Source of the DNA: Pseudomonadota bacterium | GTDB taxonomy: Bacteria; Pseudomonadota; Alphaproteobacteria; Rhizobiales; Rhizobiaceae | Assembly (NCBI GenBank): GCA_023387775.1 | Contig: JAEWHN010000224.1 | Span: forward strand, 1-12,311 | Direction: 5' to 3' | Length of the DNA stretch: 12,311 nt | Part shown: in pieces, positions 1 through 5,925 of the stretch | Numbering within the stretch: the first letter of the stretch is position 1 | Layout: every line of letters starts with the position of its first letter | Program-made: the position numbers and the translations under genes | Notes under the pieces: model-generated | Database searches by the model: none | The model's input: the letters and a program-made list of their open reading frames with translations, nothing else | Told to the model about the DNA's origin: nothing

Positions 1-1286
1 TTGCGGTCGCGCAGGGCACGGGGCAGCTCGACCATTTCCAGCAGCTCGTCGGCCTGCATCTGTGCGGTCCTGCGGTCGGCAAGCCCATGCCGCCAGATCG
101 GCTCGGCCACAGCCTCGGCAATCGTCATGCGCGGGTTGAGCGAGTCGTAGGGATTCTGGAACACCATCTGCACCCGGCGGCGGAAAGCCGTGAGCGCATC
201 GCCAGCGAGGTCATGGACGTCCTGTCCGTCGAGGCGGATCGCCCCGCCGCTCGGCTTGTTCTGGCGAATGATCGCGCGCGCCAGCGTGCTCTTGCCCGAG
301 CCGCTTTCGCCGACGATGCCAACCGTCTCGCCGGCCGCGATCTGCAGATCGATGCCGTCGAGGGCAAGGAATGACTCGCTCTTGCCCCCAAGGCCGCCGA
401 TCAGGTCGCGGCGGACGGGAAAGGAGACTGACAGTCTTTCGACGCTCAGCAGCGACGCGGCCTTTACAGGCTCTGCCTTCGCGTCGGGATAGGTTTTGCG
501 GCTCGGCTGGGAATCGACCAGCAGCCTCGTGTAGGGGTGCTGCGGCCGGTTGATGACATCGTCGATCGGCCCCTGTTCCACCACCTCGCCATTGCGCATC
601 ACCACCACGCGCGAACAGATGTCGGCGACGACGCCGAGATCGTGCGAGATGAGGATGATCGCCAGCCCGCGCTCGCGGTTCAGGTCCTTGAGCAGTGTGA
701 GGATGCGGGCCTGCACGGTGACGTCGAGCGCCGTGGCCGGCTCGTCGGCGATCAGCAGCTTCGGCCCGCAGCCGATGGCAGCGGCGATCATGGCGCGCTG
801 CTTCATGCCGCCGGAAAATTCGTGCGGATAGGAGCGGGCGCGCTTCTCCGGTTCGCCGATACCGACATCGTCGAGCAGTTGGATCGCGCGGCGCATCCCC
901 TCGCGCTGGCCGATGCCGAGATGCCGGACCATGGGAGCTGCGATCTGCTTGCCGATGCGGCGCAGCGGATCGAGATGCGAGGCGGGGTTCTGGAAGATCA
1001 TGCCGATGTCGCGGCCGCGAATGGCGCACCAGTCTGCTTCGCCGAGGGTCAGCAGGTCGCGGCCCTCCAGCGTTACTCGGCCGCTGGCCCGTGCCGCGCC
1101 CGGCAGCAAGCCCATCGCGGCGCGGCAGGTGACGGATTTGCCCGATCCGCTCTCGCCGACAATGCCAAGGATCTCTCCCGGCTGCAGGTGGAACGACACG
1201 CCCTTGACGGCGTCGAACTCGCCGAAGCCGACGGTGAGGTTTTCGACCTCGAGCAATGGCCGCATCATGTCTTCTGTCCTGCTCAT
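1..1286 (-). CDS. Tandem ABC-transporter ATPase (peptide/opine importer family), partial
   Basis: Cytoplasmic ATPase that would power the importer encoded by the three genes upstream of it in the operon. The gene is open through the left edge, leaving 428 residues. Two nucleotide-binding domains are fused in one chain. Domain 1 has Walker A GESGSGKS at 44-51, Q-loop Gln99, signature EFSGGMKQR at 156-164 and Walker B ending ADEP with catalytic Glu182. A linker follows with the oligopeptide-family HPYT motif. Domain 2 has a second GESGSGKS (326-333) and Q-loop FQNPYDSLNP (Gln377); its signature and Walker B lie outside the window. Full length is probably about 530-550 residues, usual for DppD-DppF or YejF-like fusions. 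The ATG overlaps the stop of the upstream permease gene (ATGA), which implies translational coupling. A start at the ATG-ATG six codons further in is possible, since an AGGA-like stretch precedes it. Substrate cannot be read from this subunit. Confidence 0.93.
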   Translation of the reverse strand, partial: MSRTEDMMRPLLEVENLTVGFGEFDAVKGVSFHLQPGEILGIVGESGSGKSVTCRAAMGLLPGAARASGRVTLEGRDLLTLGEADWCAIRGRDIGMIFQNPASHLDPLRRIGKQIAAPMVRHLGIGQREGMRRAIQLLDDVGIGEPEKRARSYPHEFSGGMKQRAMIAAAIGCGPKLLIADEPATALDVTVQARILTLLKDLNRERGLAIILISHDLGVVADICSRVVVMRNGEVVEQGPIDDVINRPQHPYTRLLVDSQPSRKTYPDAKAEPVKAASLLSVERLSVSFPVRRDLIGGLGGKSESFLALDGIDLQIAAGETVGIVGESGSGKSTLARAIIRQNKPSGGAIRLDGQDVHDLAGDALTAFRRRVQMVFQNPYDSLNPRMTIAEAVAEPIWRHGLADRRTAQMQADELLEMVELPRALRDR

Positions 1287-2134
1287 GCCGTGGCCTGCCT
1301 GCGCTGCATCTGTCCAAGCCCGTCGCCCAGGAAGGCGAAGCCGAGGCCAAGCGAAATCGCCGCCAGGCCCGGAAACAGGCAGATCCACCAGGCCTGCTGC
1401 ACGAAGGCCTGCCCGTCGGCGATCATGACGCCCCATTCGGCGAGCGGCGGCTGCGCGCCCATGCCGAGGAAACCGAAGCTCGCGCCGGCCAGCATCACCA
1501 GCACGGCATCGCTCACCGCATAGGCGATGATGGGGCCGATGGCGTTGGGCAGGACGTGGCGGGTAAGGATCGCGACGGGCGAATAGCCGAGGCACTTGGC
1601 CGCCTGGATATATTCGCTTTCGCGGATCGTCAGCACTTCCGCCCGCACCAGCCGCGCATAGCTGACCCAGCCGACGAGGGTGAGCGCGATGACGAAATTG
1701 ACCAGCCCGGGGCCAAGCACGCCCACGATCGCCAGCACCAGCACGAAGAAGGGAAAAGCGACGGTCAGGTCGTAGACGCGCATGAACAGGCTGTCCACCA
1801 CGCCGCCGAAATAGCCACTGAGCAGGCCGATCGTGGTGCCGATCAGAAGCGGCGGCAAGACGCCGATCACGCAGAGGAAAAGGTCGACCCGACTCGCGAA
1901 CAGGACGCGCGAGAAGATGTCGCGGCCGACCTGGTCGGTGCCGAACCAATGCTCCGCGCTTGGCGGCGAAAGCATGTTCATGATGTCGATGGCGTCCGGA
2001 TCGTAGGGCGCGATCACGGGACCCGCCAGCGCAAGGAACAGCCATCCGCCGAGGATGGCGATCGCCACCGTCATCGAGAGTGTCATGCGCCTGGCGCGCG
2101 GCGCGGTTTCGGGCAGTGTCGAGGCATCGGCCAT
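1283..2134 (-). CDS. ABC-transporter permease, DppC/OppC type
   Basis: Inner-membrane permease of 283 residues, one half of the transport channel. An OppC_N-type N-terminus shows a first membrane helix near 20-42 followed by the family motif GTDQVGRD (65-72). The BPD_transp_1 core contains the EAA loop around 174-197 (EYIQAAKCLGYSP to RHVLPN) that docks on the ATPase, and several further hydrophobic helices up to about 270. The open frame extends far upstream of this start, but that stretch overlaps the dppB-type gene in another frame and is not transporter-like. The chosen ATG has GAGGAGA (2141-2147) six bases upstream, and this ribosome site overlaps the stop codon of the preceding permease gene (gap 11 bp). 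Its own stop overlaps the ATG of the ATPase gene. Family call is secure; substrate unknown. Confidence 0.94.
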   Translation of the reverse strand: MADASTLPETAPRARRMTLSMTVAIAILGGWLFLALAGPVIAPYDPDAIDIMNMLSPPSAEHWFGTDQVGRDIFSRVLFASRVDLFLCVIGVLPPLLIGTTIGLLSGYFGGVVDSLFMRVYDLTVAFPFFVLVLAIVGVLGPGLVNFVIALTLVGWVSYARLVRAEVLTIRESEYIQAAKCLGYSPVAILTRHVLPNAIGPIIAYAVSDAVLVMLAGASFGFLGMGAQPPLAEWGVMIADGQAFVQQAWWICLFPGLAAISLGLGFAFLGDGLGQMQRRQATA

Positions 2135-2145
2135 TTGCGGTCTCC

Positions 2146-3084
2146 TCAAAGCCGGACGCGCGGGTCGATGAAGGCGGTGAGCAGGTCGACGGCGAGCGTG
2201 ACCAGGACGGTCGACATCGCAAAGACCAGCGTGAGGCCCTGCACGACATAGTAGTCGCGCCCCAGCAGCGCGCCGATCATCAGCGTGCCCAGGCCGGGAA
2301 CGGCATAGACGGTCTCGACGATGATGGCACCGCCGATCATGAAGGCCACCATGACGCCGAGCAGGTTGAGCGTCGGCAGCACGGCGTTGGGCAGAACCGT
2401 GCGCCAGAAAATCTCCCGCTCGCTCGCCCCTTGCGCGCGGGCAGCCGTGACGAAGTCGGCCGTGGCCTTTTCGATCAGCGCCGCGCGCAGGCTCTGCGTC
2501 AGCACCGGCACCAGCCAGATGGCGGTGGAAAGCGCGGGTAGGAAAAGGTGGTGCAGGTGGCCGGTGAAGCCCACGCCATAACCCGACACAGGAAACCAGC
2601 CGAGGCTGACGCCGAAGAAGCGCGACATCATGATGCCCAGCCAGAAGACCGGAATGGTCAGTCCGGCGATGCCGACGAGGCGGATCACCTGGTCGGCGGT
2701 GCCGCCGGGCTTGCGGGCGCTCAGGATCGCGAGCGCGACCGTCGGCGGCACGGCGAGGCACACCACATAGACGGTCAGGAACAGGGTCGGCCACATGAAT
2801 TGATGGATGAGCTGGCTGACCGGCCGCTGGAAGCGCAGCGATTGGCCGATGTCGCCGGCGAACAGGTTCATGAGATAGGTGAGAAACTGCCGCCAGAGCG
2901 GCAGGTCCAGCCCGTATTGGGAGCGGATCACGGCAATGGTTTCAGCACTTGCCCGGTCGCCGGCGAGAAGCCGCGCCGGGTCGCCGGGCGCCATGTGCAG
3001 CAGCAGGAACGTCACGACGCTGATCCCGAGCAGCACGCCGGCGAGTTGTATCAGGCGCCGCGCGATGAGTTGCAGAAGGGCCAA
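2146..3084 (-). CDS. ABC-transporter permease, DppB/OppB type, TTG start
   Basis: Inner-membrane permease of 312 residues, partner of the DppC-type subunit. It opens with the typical ARRLIQLAGVLLGISVVTF helix, then the family motifs APGDPAR (about 33-39) and GDIGQSLRFQRPV (77-89). The EAA loop lies at 210-233 (DFVTAARAQGAS to VLPN), and the chain ends with the conserved DPRVRL. The frame can be extended 11 codons to a GTG at 3117, but those codons lie inside the right arm of a strong hairpin and are hydrophilic, Arg- and Cys-rich and unlike the family. TTG at 3084 has GGAG seven bases upstream and gives the normal N-terminus, so it is preferred. The gene lies 64 bp after the binding-protein gene, unlike the tightly packed genes that follow. 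A weak start codon plus the hairpin would both lower permease output relative to the binding protein. Confidence 0.9.
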   Translation of the reverse strand: MALLQLIARRLIQLAGVLLGISVVTFLLLHMAPGDPARLLAGDRASAETIAVIRSQYGLDLPLWRQFLTYLMNLFAGDIGQSLRFQRPVSQLIHQFMWPTLFLTVYVVCLAVPPTVALAILSARKPGGTADQVIRLVGIAGLTIPVFWLGIMMSRFFGVSLGWFPVSGYGVGFTGHLHHLFLPALSTAIWLVPVLTQSLRAALIEKATADFVTAARAQGASEREIFWRTVLPNAVLPTLNLLGVMVAFMIGGAIIVETVYAVPGLGTLMIGALLGRDYYVVQGLTLVFAMSTVLVTLAVDLLTAFIDPRVRL

Positions 3085-3091
3085 TCCGGTT

Positions 3092-3095
3092 CTCC
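3092..3095 (-). promoter_or_regulatory. Ribosome binding site deciding the TTG start of the DppB-type gene
   Basis: GGAG on the minus strand, seven bases before TTG (3084). It is placed immediately after the intercistronic hairpin, so it stays single-stranded when the hairpin forms, whereas the upstream GTG alternative would be buried in the stem. Confidence 0.55.
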
Positions 3096-3106
3096 GATTA
3101 CAGCAG

Positions 3107-3140
3107 AGGCGACGCACTTTCGGGTGAAAGCGCGTCGCCT
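3107..3140 (-). promoter_or_regulatory. Intercistronic hairpin between binding-protein and permease genes
   Basis: An inverted repeat with 15-bp arms (3107-3121 and 3126-3140) and a four-base loop. On the minus-strand transcript all 15 positions pair, one as G-U; on the plus strand the same position is an A-C mismatch, so the structure is best formed in the operon's own mRNA. It begins nine bases after the binding-protein stop codon, and no run of U follows. Such hairpins after binding-protein genes (malE-malF is the classic case) protect the upstream message from 3' exonucleases or cause partial termination, giving more binding protein than permease. Full termination is unlikely because the permease genes follow directly. 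Confidence 0.75.
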
Positions 3141-3148
3141 GTCTTGGC

Positions 3149-4696
3149 TCACTTCACGATGGAAGTGTCTTCCAGCGTCCACTGGAGGGACGGGGTGAGC
3201 TTGATGCCCTCGATGCGCTTGGAATAGGCCACCGCATTCGGCGCATAGTAGAGCGGAATCTGCGCGACTTCCTCGGTGGTGATCTTCTGGATCTCCTTGT
3301 AGATCTCAGCGCGCTTGGCCGTGTCGGTCTCGGTCGTGCCCTTTTCGACCAGCTCGTCCACCTTCGGGTTCTCGTAGAAGGTGTTGTAGGAGCTCGAGCC
3401 GCAGGAGCCGCACACCGCCCAGCGAACCGCCAGATCGGGATCGGGCGTCTCGTTGTACCACCAGTTGGCGGCGGCGTCGTAGTCGCCCTTGCCGGTGGAA
3501 TCCCACCAGGCGCCGCCGTCGACATTGACGATGACCGGCTTTAGCCCGATCGCCTGCCACTGCGCCTGCAGCAACAGCGCCATCTGCTGCTCGGTCGCGC
3601 CGGCGGTCGCGAGGATCTTCACCTCATGGCCGGCCATGCCGGACTCGGCCAGCAGTTCCTTCGCCTTGGCGGGATCGTAGGGAATGCCCGGATATTCATC
3701 GTCGTGGAAATCGATGCTGCCGGGAAGCGTCGTGTTGGCGGGTTCGGCGTAGCCGCGCGTGATGGCCTTGGCCAGCGCCTTGTTGTCGATGGCGTAGGCG
3801 GCGGCCTGGCGCGCCTTCATGTTGGAGAAGGGCTCGCGCTTGTGGTTGAGCAGCGTCATGTAGATGGTGGTGGAGGGCTCGAGCCGCATGTCGATGTTCT
3901 CGACGGTCTTCAGATCGTCGATCTGCGCCCACGGCACCGAACGCATCACGTCGACCTCGCCGGCCTTCAGCATGGCGACGCGGGTTTCGGGCGAAGCGAT
4001 CTCGATCAGTTCGACGCTGGCATCCGACTTCGGATAGCCCTGGCGCCAATAATGCGGGTTGGGCTCCAACACGAGCTTTTCGTTCGGCTTCCATTCCTTG
4101 ACCGCATAGGGGCCGGAGGTCACGGGCGCGGTGGAGAACGCCTTTTCCTCGCCCTGCTTCTCGACATCGGCCTTGGACACGATGCCCATGTTCCAGATTT
4201 CGAGATTGCCGAGGAAGGGCGCAAAGGCCGATTTCAGCTTGACCACGACAGTCTTCGGATCGGCCGCGCTCACCGACTCCACTGCGCCCAGCGGTGCCGG
4301 ATAGGCCGACTTCTTGTCGCTGCGGATGCGGTCGAGGCTGAAGGCCACGTCATCGGCGGTGATGGCCGAGCCGTCGGAGAACTGTGCGTCGCGCAGATGG
4401 AAGGTGTACGTCAGGCCATCGGCCGAAATGTCCCAGCTTTCGGCAAGTGCGGGCTCCAGCGCGCCGGTCTCGGGATCGCGCCGCAGGAGGCGCGAATAGA
4501 GCTGGCCGTAGGTCTCGATGTTGCCGGCGGCTGCCGAGCGCATCGGGTCGAGCGTGGTGGTTTGATAGGGCGAAACGATGCGGATGACATCGGCGGCGAG
4601 CGCCGGCACCGCCGAGCCCAGCCCTATCGCCAGGAGGGCTGCGCCGCGCAACAACGCGCCCGACGCCTGCGCGCGGGAACTGCTCCAAAAACTCAT
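3149..4696 (-). CDS. Periplasmic solute-binding protein, peptide/opine family (SBP_bac_5)
   Basis: First gene of the leftward operon; a 515-residue secreted protein that captures the ligand for the importer. Residues 1-34 form a signal peptide: basic N-region with Arg8 and Arg17, hydrophobic core around 19-30, and ALA before the likely cut at 34/35. There is no lipobox Cys. The mature part carries the family signature LAESWDISADGLTYTFHLR, then FSDGSAITADDVAFSLDRI, and the mid-domain EPNPHYWR and AYAIDNKALA segments. Length is normal for the DppA/OppA/MoaA class. A short CGSC motif (Cys429, Cys432) precedes the usual YxNPKVDELV segment and could form a disulfide or line the pocket. Start: GGAGGAGGA (4701-4709) four bases before the ATG is a very strong ribosome site, fitting high expression. 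Peptides, opines and other amino-acid conjugates are all ligands of this family, so the ligand is unassigned. Confidence 0.95.
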   Translation of the reverse strand: MSFWSSSRAQASGALLRGAALLAIGLGSAVPALAADVIRIVSPYQTTTLDPMRSAAAGNIETYGQLYSRLLRRDPETGALEPALAESWDISADGLTYTFHLRDAQFSDGSAITADDVAFSLDRIRSDKKSAYPAPLGAVESVSAADPKTVVVKLKSAFAPFLGNLEIWNMGIVSKADVEKQGEEKAFSTAPVTSGPYAVKEWKPNEKLVLEPNPHYWRQGYPKSDASVELIEIASPETRVAMLKAGEVDVMRSVPWAQIDDLKTVENIDMRLEPSTTIYMTLLNHKREPFSNMKARQAAAYAIDNKALAKAITRGYAEPANTTLPGSIDFHDDEYPGIPYDPAKAKELLAESGMAGHEVKILATAGATEQQMALLLQAQWQAIGLKPVIVNVDGGAWWDSTGKGDYDAAANWWYNETPDPDLAVRWAVCGSCGSSSYNTFYENPKVDELVEKGTTETDTAKRAEIYKEIQKITTEEVAQIPLYYAPNAVAYSKRIEGIKLTPSLQWTLEDTSIVK

Positions 4697-4750
4697 CTTG
4701 TCCTCCTCCGGAACTGTTCATTGGGTCCGCCAGGACCTTGGAGAAGGGTA

Positions 4751-4766
4751 TGTGATATTAATCACA
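4751..4766. promoter_or_regulatory. Operator-like palindrome TGTGA-N6-TCACA
   Basis: The sequence TGTGATATTAATCACA is symmetric in its outer six bases on each side (seven counting the flanking A and T at 4750 and 4767), with ATTA between. It matches the core of the E. coli CRP consensus at all ten fixed positions. It lies 55-70 bp before the binding-protein ATG and just downstream of a TTGACC element on the minus strand. In that position a bound protein would block RNA polymerase, which fits a repressor (for example GntR- or LacI-type) better than a CRP-like activator. The binding protein is not identifiable from sequence. Confidence 0.6.
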
Positions 4767-4768
4767 TT

Positions 4769-4774
4769 GGTCAA
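4769..4774 (-). promoter_or_regulatory. Possible -35 element of the importer operon promoter
   Basis: The minus strand reads TTGACC, five of six matches to the sigma-70 -35 consensus. At 17 bp spacing the -10 position (4746-4751) reads ATACCC, a poor match, so this would be a weak or activator-dependent promoter. It is flanked by the two inverted repeats, which makes it the best promoter candidate in the region. Confidence 0.35.
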
Positions 4775-4780
4775 GTGGTG

Positions 4781-4796
4781 TGTGAATTTCTTAACA
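4781..4796. promoter_or_regulatory. Second, degenerate operator-like repeat TGTGA-N6-TAACA
   Basis: TGTGAATTTCTTAACA matches the TGTGA-N6-TCACA pattern of the first site at nine of ten fixed positions. Its centre is exactly 30 bp from the centre of the first site, close to three helical turns, so two bound dimers would face the same side of the DNA. It sits just upstream of the possible -35 element. Confidence 0.45.
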
Positions 4797-4863
4797 TGGA
4801 CCCATCGAATGACACGACGGCCATTTGGATGTGGAGAAATGGTGAGATCGGCTTTCGGAAACT

Positions 4864-4883
4864 GCCGACTGCCTCCAGTCGGC
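4864..4883. repeat. Short perfect hairpin in the divergent control region
   Basis: GCCGACTG (4864-4871) and CAGTCGGC (4876-4883) are perfect eight-bp arms around CCTC. There is no T run on either side. It may be a structured leader element for the rightward transcript; role unknown. Confidence 0.45.
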
Positions 4884-4924
4884 GAAGGGAACTGCTGCAG
4901 CACTCGTCCCTCACCCGCTCCGCA

Positions 4925-4973
4925 TAGCAATTTTTTAGGAAGCGGAAGGGCCGGTTAGCAAGCTTTTAGGAAG
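4925..4973. repeat. Imperfect 18-bp direct repeat upstream of the hemerythrin gene
   Basis: TAGCAATTTTTTAGGAAG (4925-4942) and TAGCAAGCTTTTAGGAAG (4956-4973) agree at 16 of 18 positions and start 31 bp apart, about three helical turns. The second copy ends 59 bp before the hemerythrin-type ATG. Spaced direct repeats of this kind are typical binding sites for a regulator acting as a tandem dimer, such as a response regulator. Regulator unknown. Confidence 0.5.
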
Positions 4974-5032
4974 AGATGTCCGCGCCGGGGCCATAGAAGC
5001 TGCCGCCATAGCCAGCAATCACGGAGCTTTTC

Positions 5033-5743
5033 ATGACCCACGCACATCACCTGACCGACACCGCCGATCTCAACGGCCGCTACGATCTCTATGGCCCCAT
5101 CCACAAAGGTCTTCGCAAGGCCCAATGCGATCTCCTTGTCCGGCTGGGCAACACCGATTTTGCTGAATCCGGCGCGACGGCGCAGCTGCTGTCGGATCTG
5201 CGCGGGCTTCTGGCGCTCGCGGCCGCCCATCTCATGCACGAGGATGCCCATATACACAGCGCGCTGCGCGCTCGTGGAGTGGTCGCCACCGACCGTCTCG
5301 ATCATCAGCATGACGACCATCGCGCCACCTTCGCCGAACTCGAGAAGCTCGTGGCGGCTATTGAAGCTGCAACGCCGCACGAACGCTCCGTCCTTGGCCG
5401 CCGCCTCTATCTGGCCTTTGCCACCTATATCGCGCACGACATCGAGCACATGCACGAGGAGGAGACCGTCGCGGCGCCGCAGCTGTGGTCGTTGTTCTCC
5501 GATGCGGAGCTGATGGAGATCGAAAACCGCATCGTGGGCTCGCTCTCGCCGGAAAAGGCAATGGCCTTCATGCAGCTGATGATCCCGGCCATCCAGCCGG
5601 CAGAGCGCGCCGCCATGCTTGGCGGCATGAAGCAGCAGGCGCCGCGCGAGGCTTTCGACGCCGTGATCGAATTCGCCGCCAGGCCGAACCTGTCGGCCGA
5701 GGAATTTGCCGATCTTGCGCGCCGTCTCGACCTTGTGGCCTGA
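5033..5743 (+). CDS. Hemerythrin (HHE)-domain protein
   Basis: A 236-residue, probably cytoplasmic, helical protein with no signal peptide or membrane segment. Histidine and acidic clusters appear with the spacing expected of a four-helix hemerythrin fold binding two irons: IHKGL (His24), HLMHEDAHIH (66-75), HQHDDH (91-96) and HDIEHMHEEE (135-144). Residues 150-236 are an additional helical tail without metal-ligand clusters. Members of the family bind oxygen or nitric oxide or act in iron and redox homeostasis; which applies here cannot be read. The ATG is preceded by GGAG seven bases upstream. The gene is divergent from the importer operon and followed by a large hairpin, so it looks like a single-gene unit. 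Assignment of exact metal ligands is inference; the family call is good. Confidence 0.82.
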   Translation: MTHAHHLTDTADLNGRYDLYGPIHKGLRKAQCDLLVRLGNTDFAESGATAQLLSDLRGLLALAAAHLMHEDAHIHSALRARGVVATDRLDHQHDDHRATFAELEKLVAAIEAATPHERSVLGRRLYLAFATYIAHDIEHMHEEETVAAPQLWSLFSDAELMEIENRIVGSLSPEKAMAFMQLMIPAIQPAERAAMLGGMKQQAPREAFDAVIEFAARPNLSAEEFADLARRLDLVA

Positions 5744-5774
5744 CCCCGCCCGGCATATCGATCCGCAACGGAAC

Positions 5775-5811
5775 CCGCGATGCCGGCGCTGGCTACAGCC
5801 CGGCATCGCGG
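5775..5811. terminator. Strong hairpin after the hemerythrin gene
   Basis: Perfect 12-bp arms CCGCGATGCCGG (5775-5786) and CCGGCATCGCGG (5800-5811) continue, after one bulged C, into GCTG/CAGC around a GCTA loop, giving a 16-bp stem. It starts 31 bp after the hemerythrin stop codon. No T run follows on either strand, so it is either a terminator that does not need one or an mRNA 3'-end stabiliser. The symmetric sequence would fold on both strands. Confidence 0.55.
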
Positions 5812-5925
5812 AGCCTGTGCGCGCGGCCAGAAGCGCACGCCACGACCTGACTAGCCCGGAATTTCTGCTATCGTTCGATTGCCGGTGATTGCGGTCGTCG
5901 TTTGGGGCCCGGCCAGGGAGAGAGC

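Larger units (their letters stand above)
4697..5032. other. Divergent control region between importer operon and hemerythrin gene
   Basis: This is 336 bp without a convincing gene, and visibly richer in A/T than its flanks around 4740-4830 and 4925-4975. It holds, from left to right, the binding-protein ribosome site, a five-bp hairpin (GGTCC, 4724-4728, with GGACC, 4733-4737), two CRP-like inverted repeats around a possible leftward promoter, an eight-bp-arm hairpin, an imperfect 18-bp direct repeat, and two GCCATAG copies (4990-4996, 5005-5011). A 43-codon frame from the ATG at 4796 to 4927 has no ribosome site and no recognisable product. No regulator gene is present, so whatever binds here is encoded elsewhere. 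Confidence 0.7.

Noticed and set aside
211..1350. Minus-strand frame of 379 codons in the ATPase region
   Set aside because: It is out of frame with the two Walker A, Q-loop and signature motifs; the real ATPase frame starts at 1286 and stays open through the left edge.
2135..2794. N-terminal extension of the DppC-type permease frame up to 2794
   Set aside because: It overlaps the DppB-type gene in another frame, is hydrophilic and not transporter-like; the ATG at 2134 has a good ribosome site.
4751..4766. Direct assignment of the palindrome as a cAMP-CRP activator site
   Set aside because: The pattern fits, but its place within the presumed promoter spacer argues for a repressor, and CRP-type regulators vary in alphaproteobacteria; left as operator-like.
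3626..4927. Long plus-strand open frame (433 codons) across the binding-protein gene
   Set aside because: It is the antisense shadow of the binding-protein gene in GC-rich DNA; low-complexity, His/Gly/Arg-rich, with no family features. The minus-strand frame has a signal peptide and clear SBP motifs.
4796..4927. A 43-codon plus-strand frame starting inside the second operator-like repeat
   Set aside because: No ribosome site, no recognisable product, and it covers structured control elements. A leaderless or decayed regulator gene cannot be excluded but is not supported.
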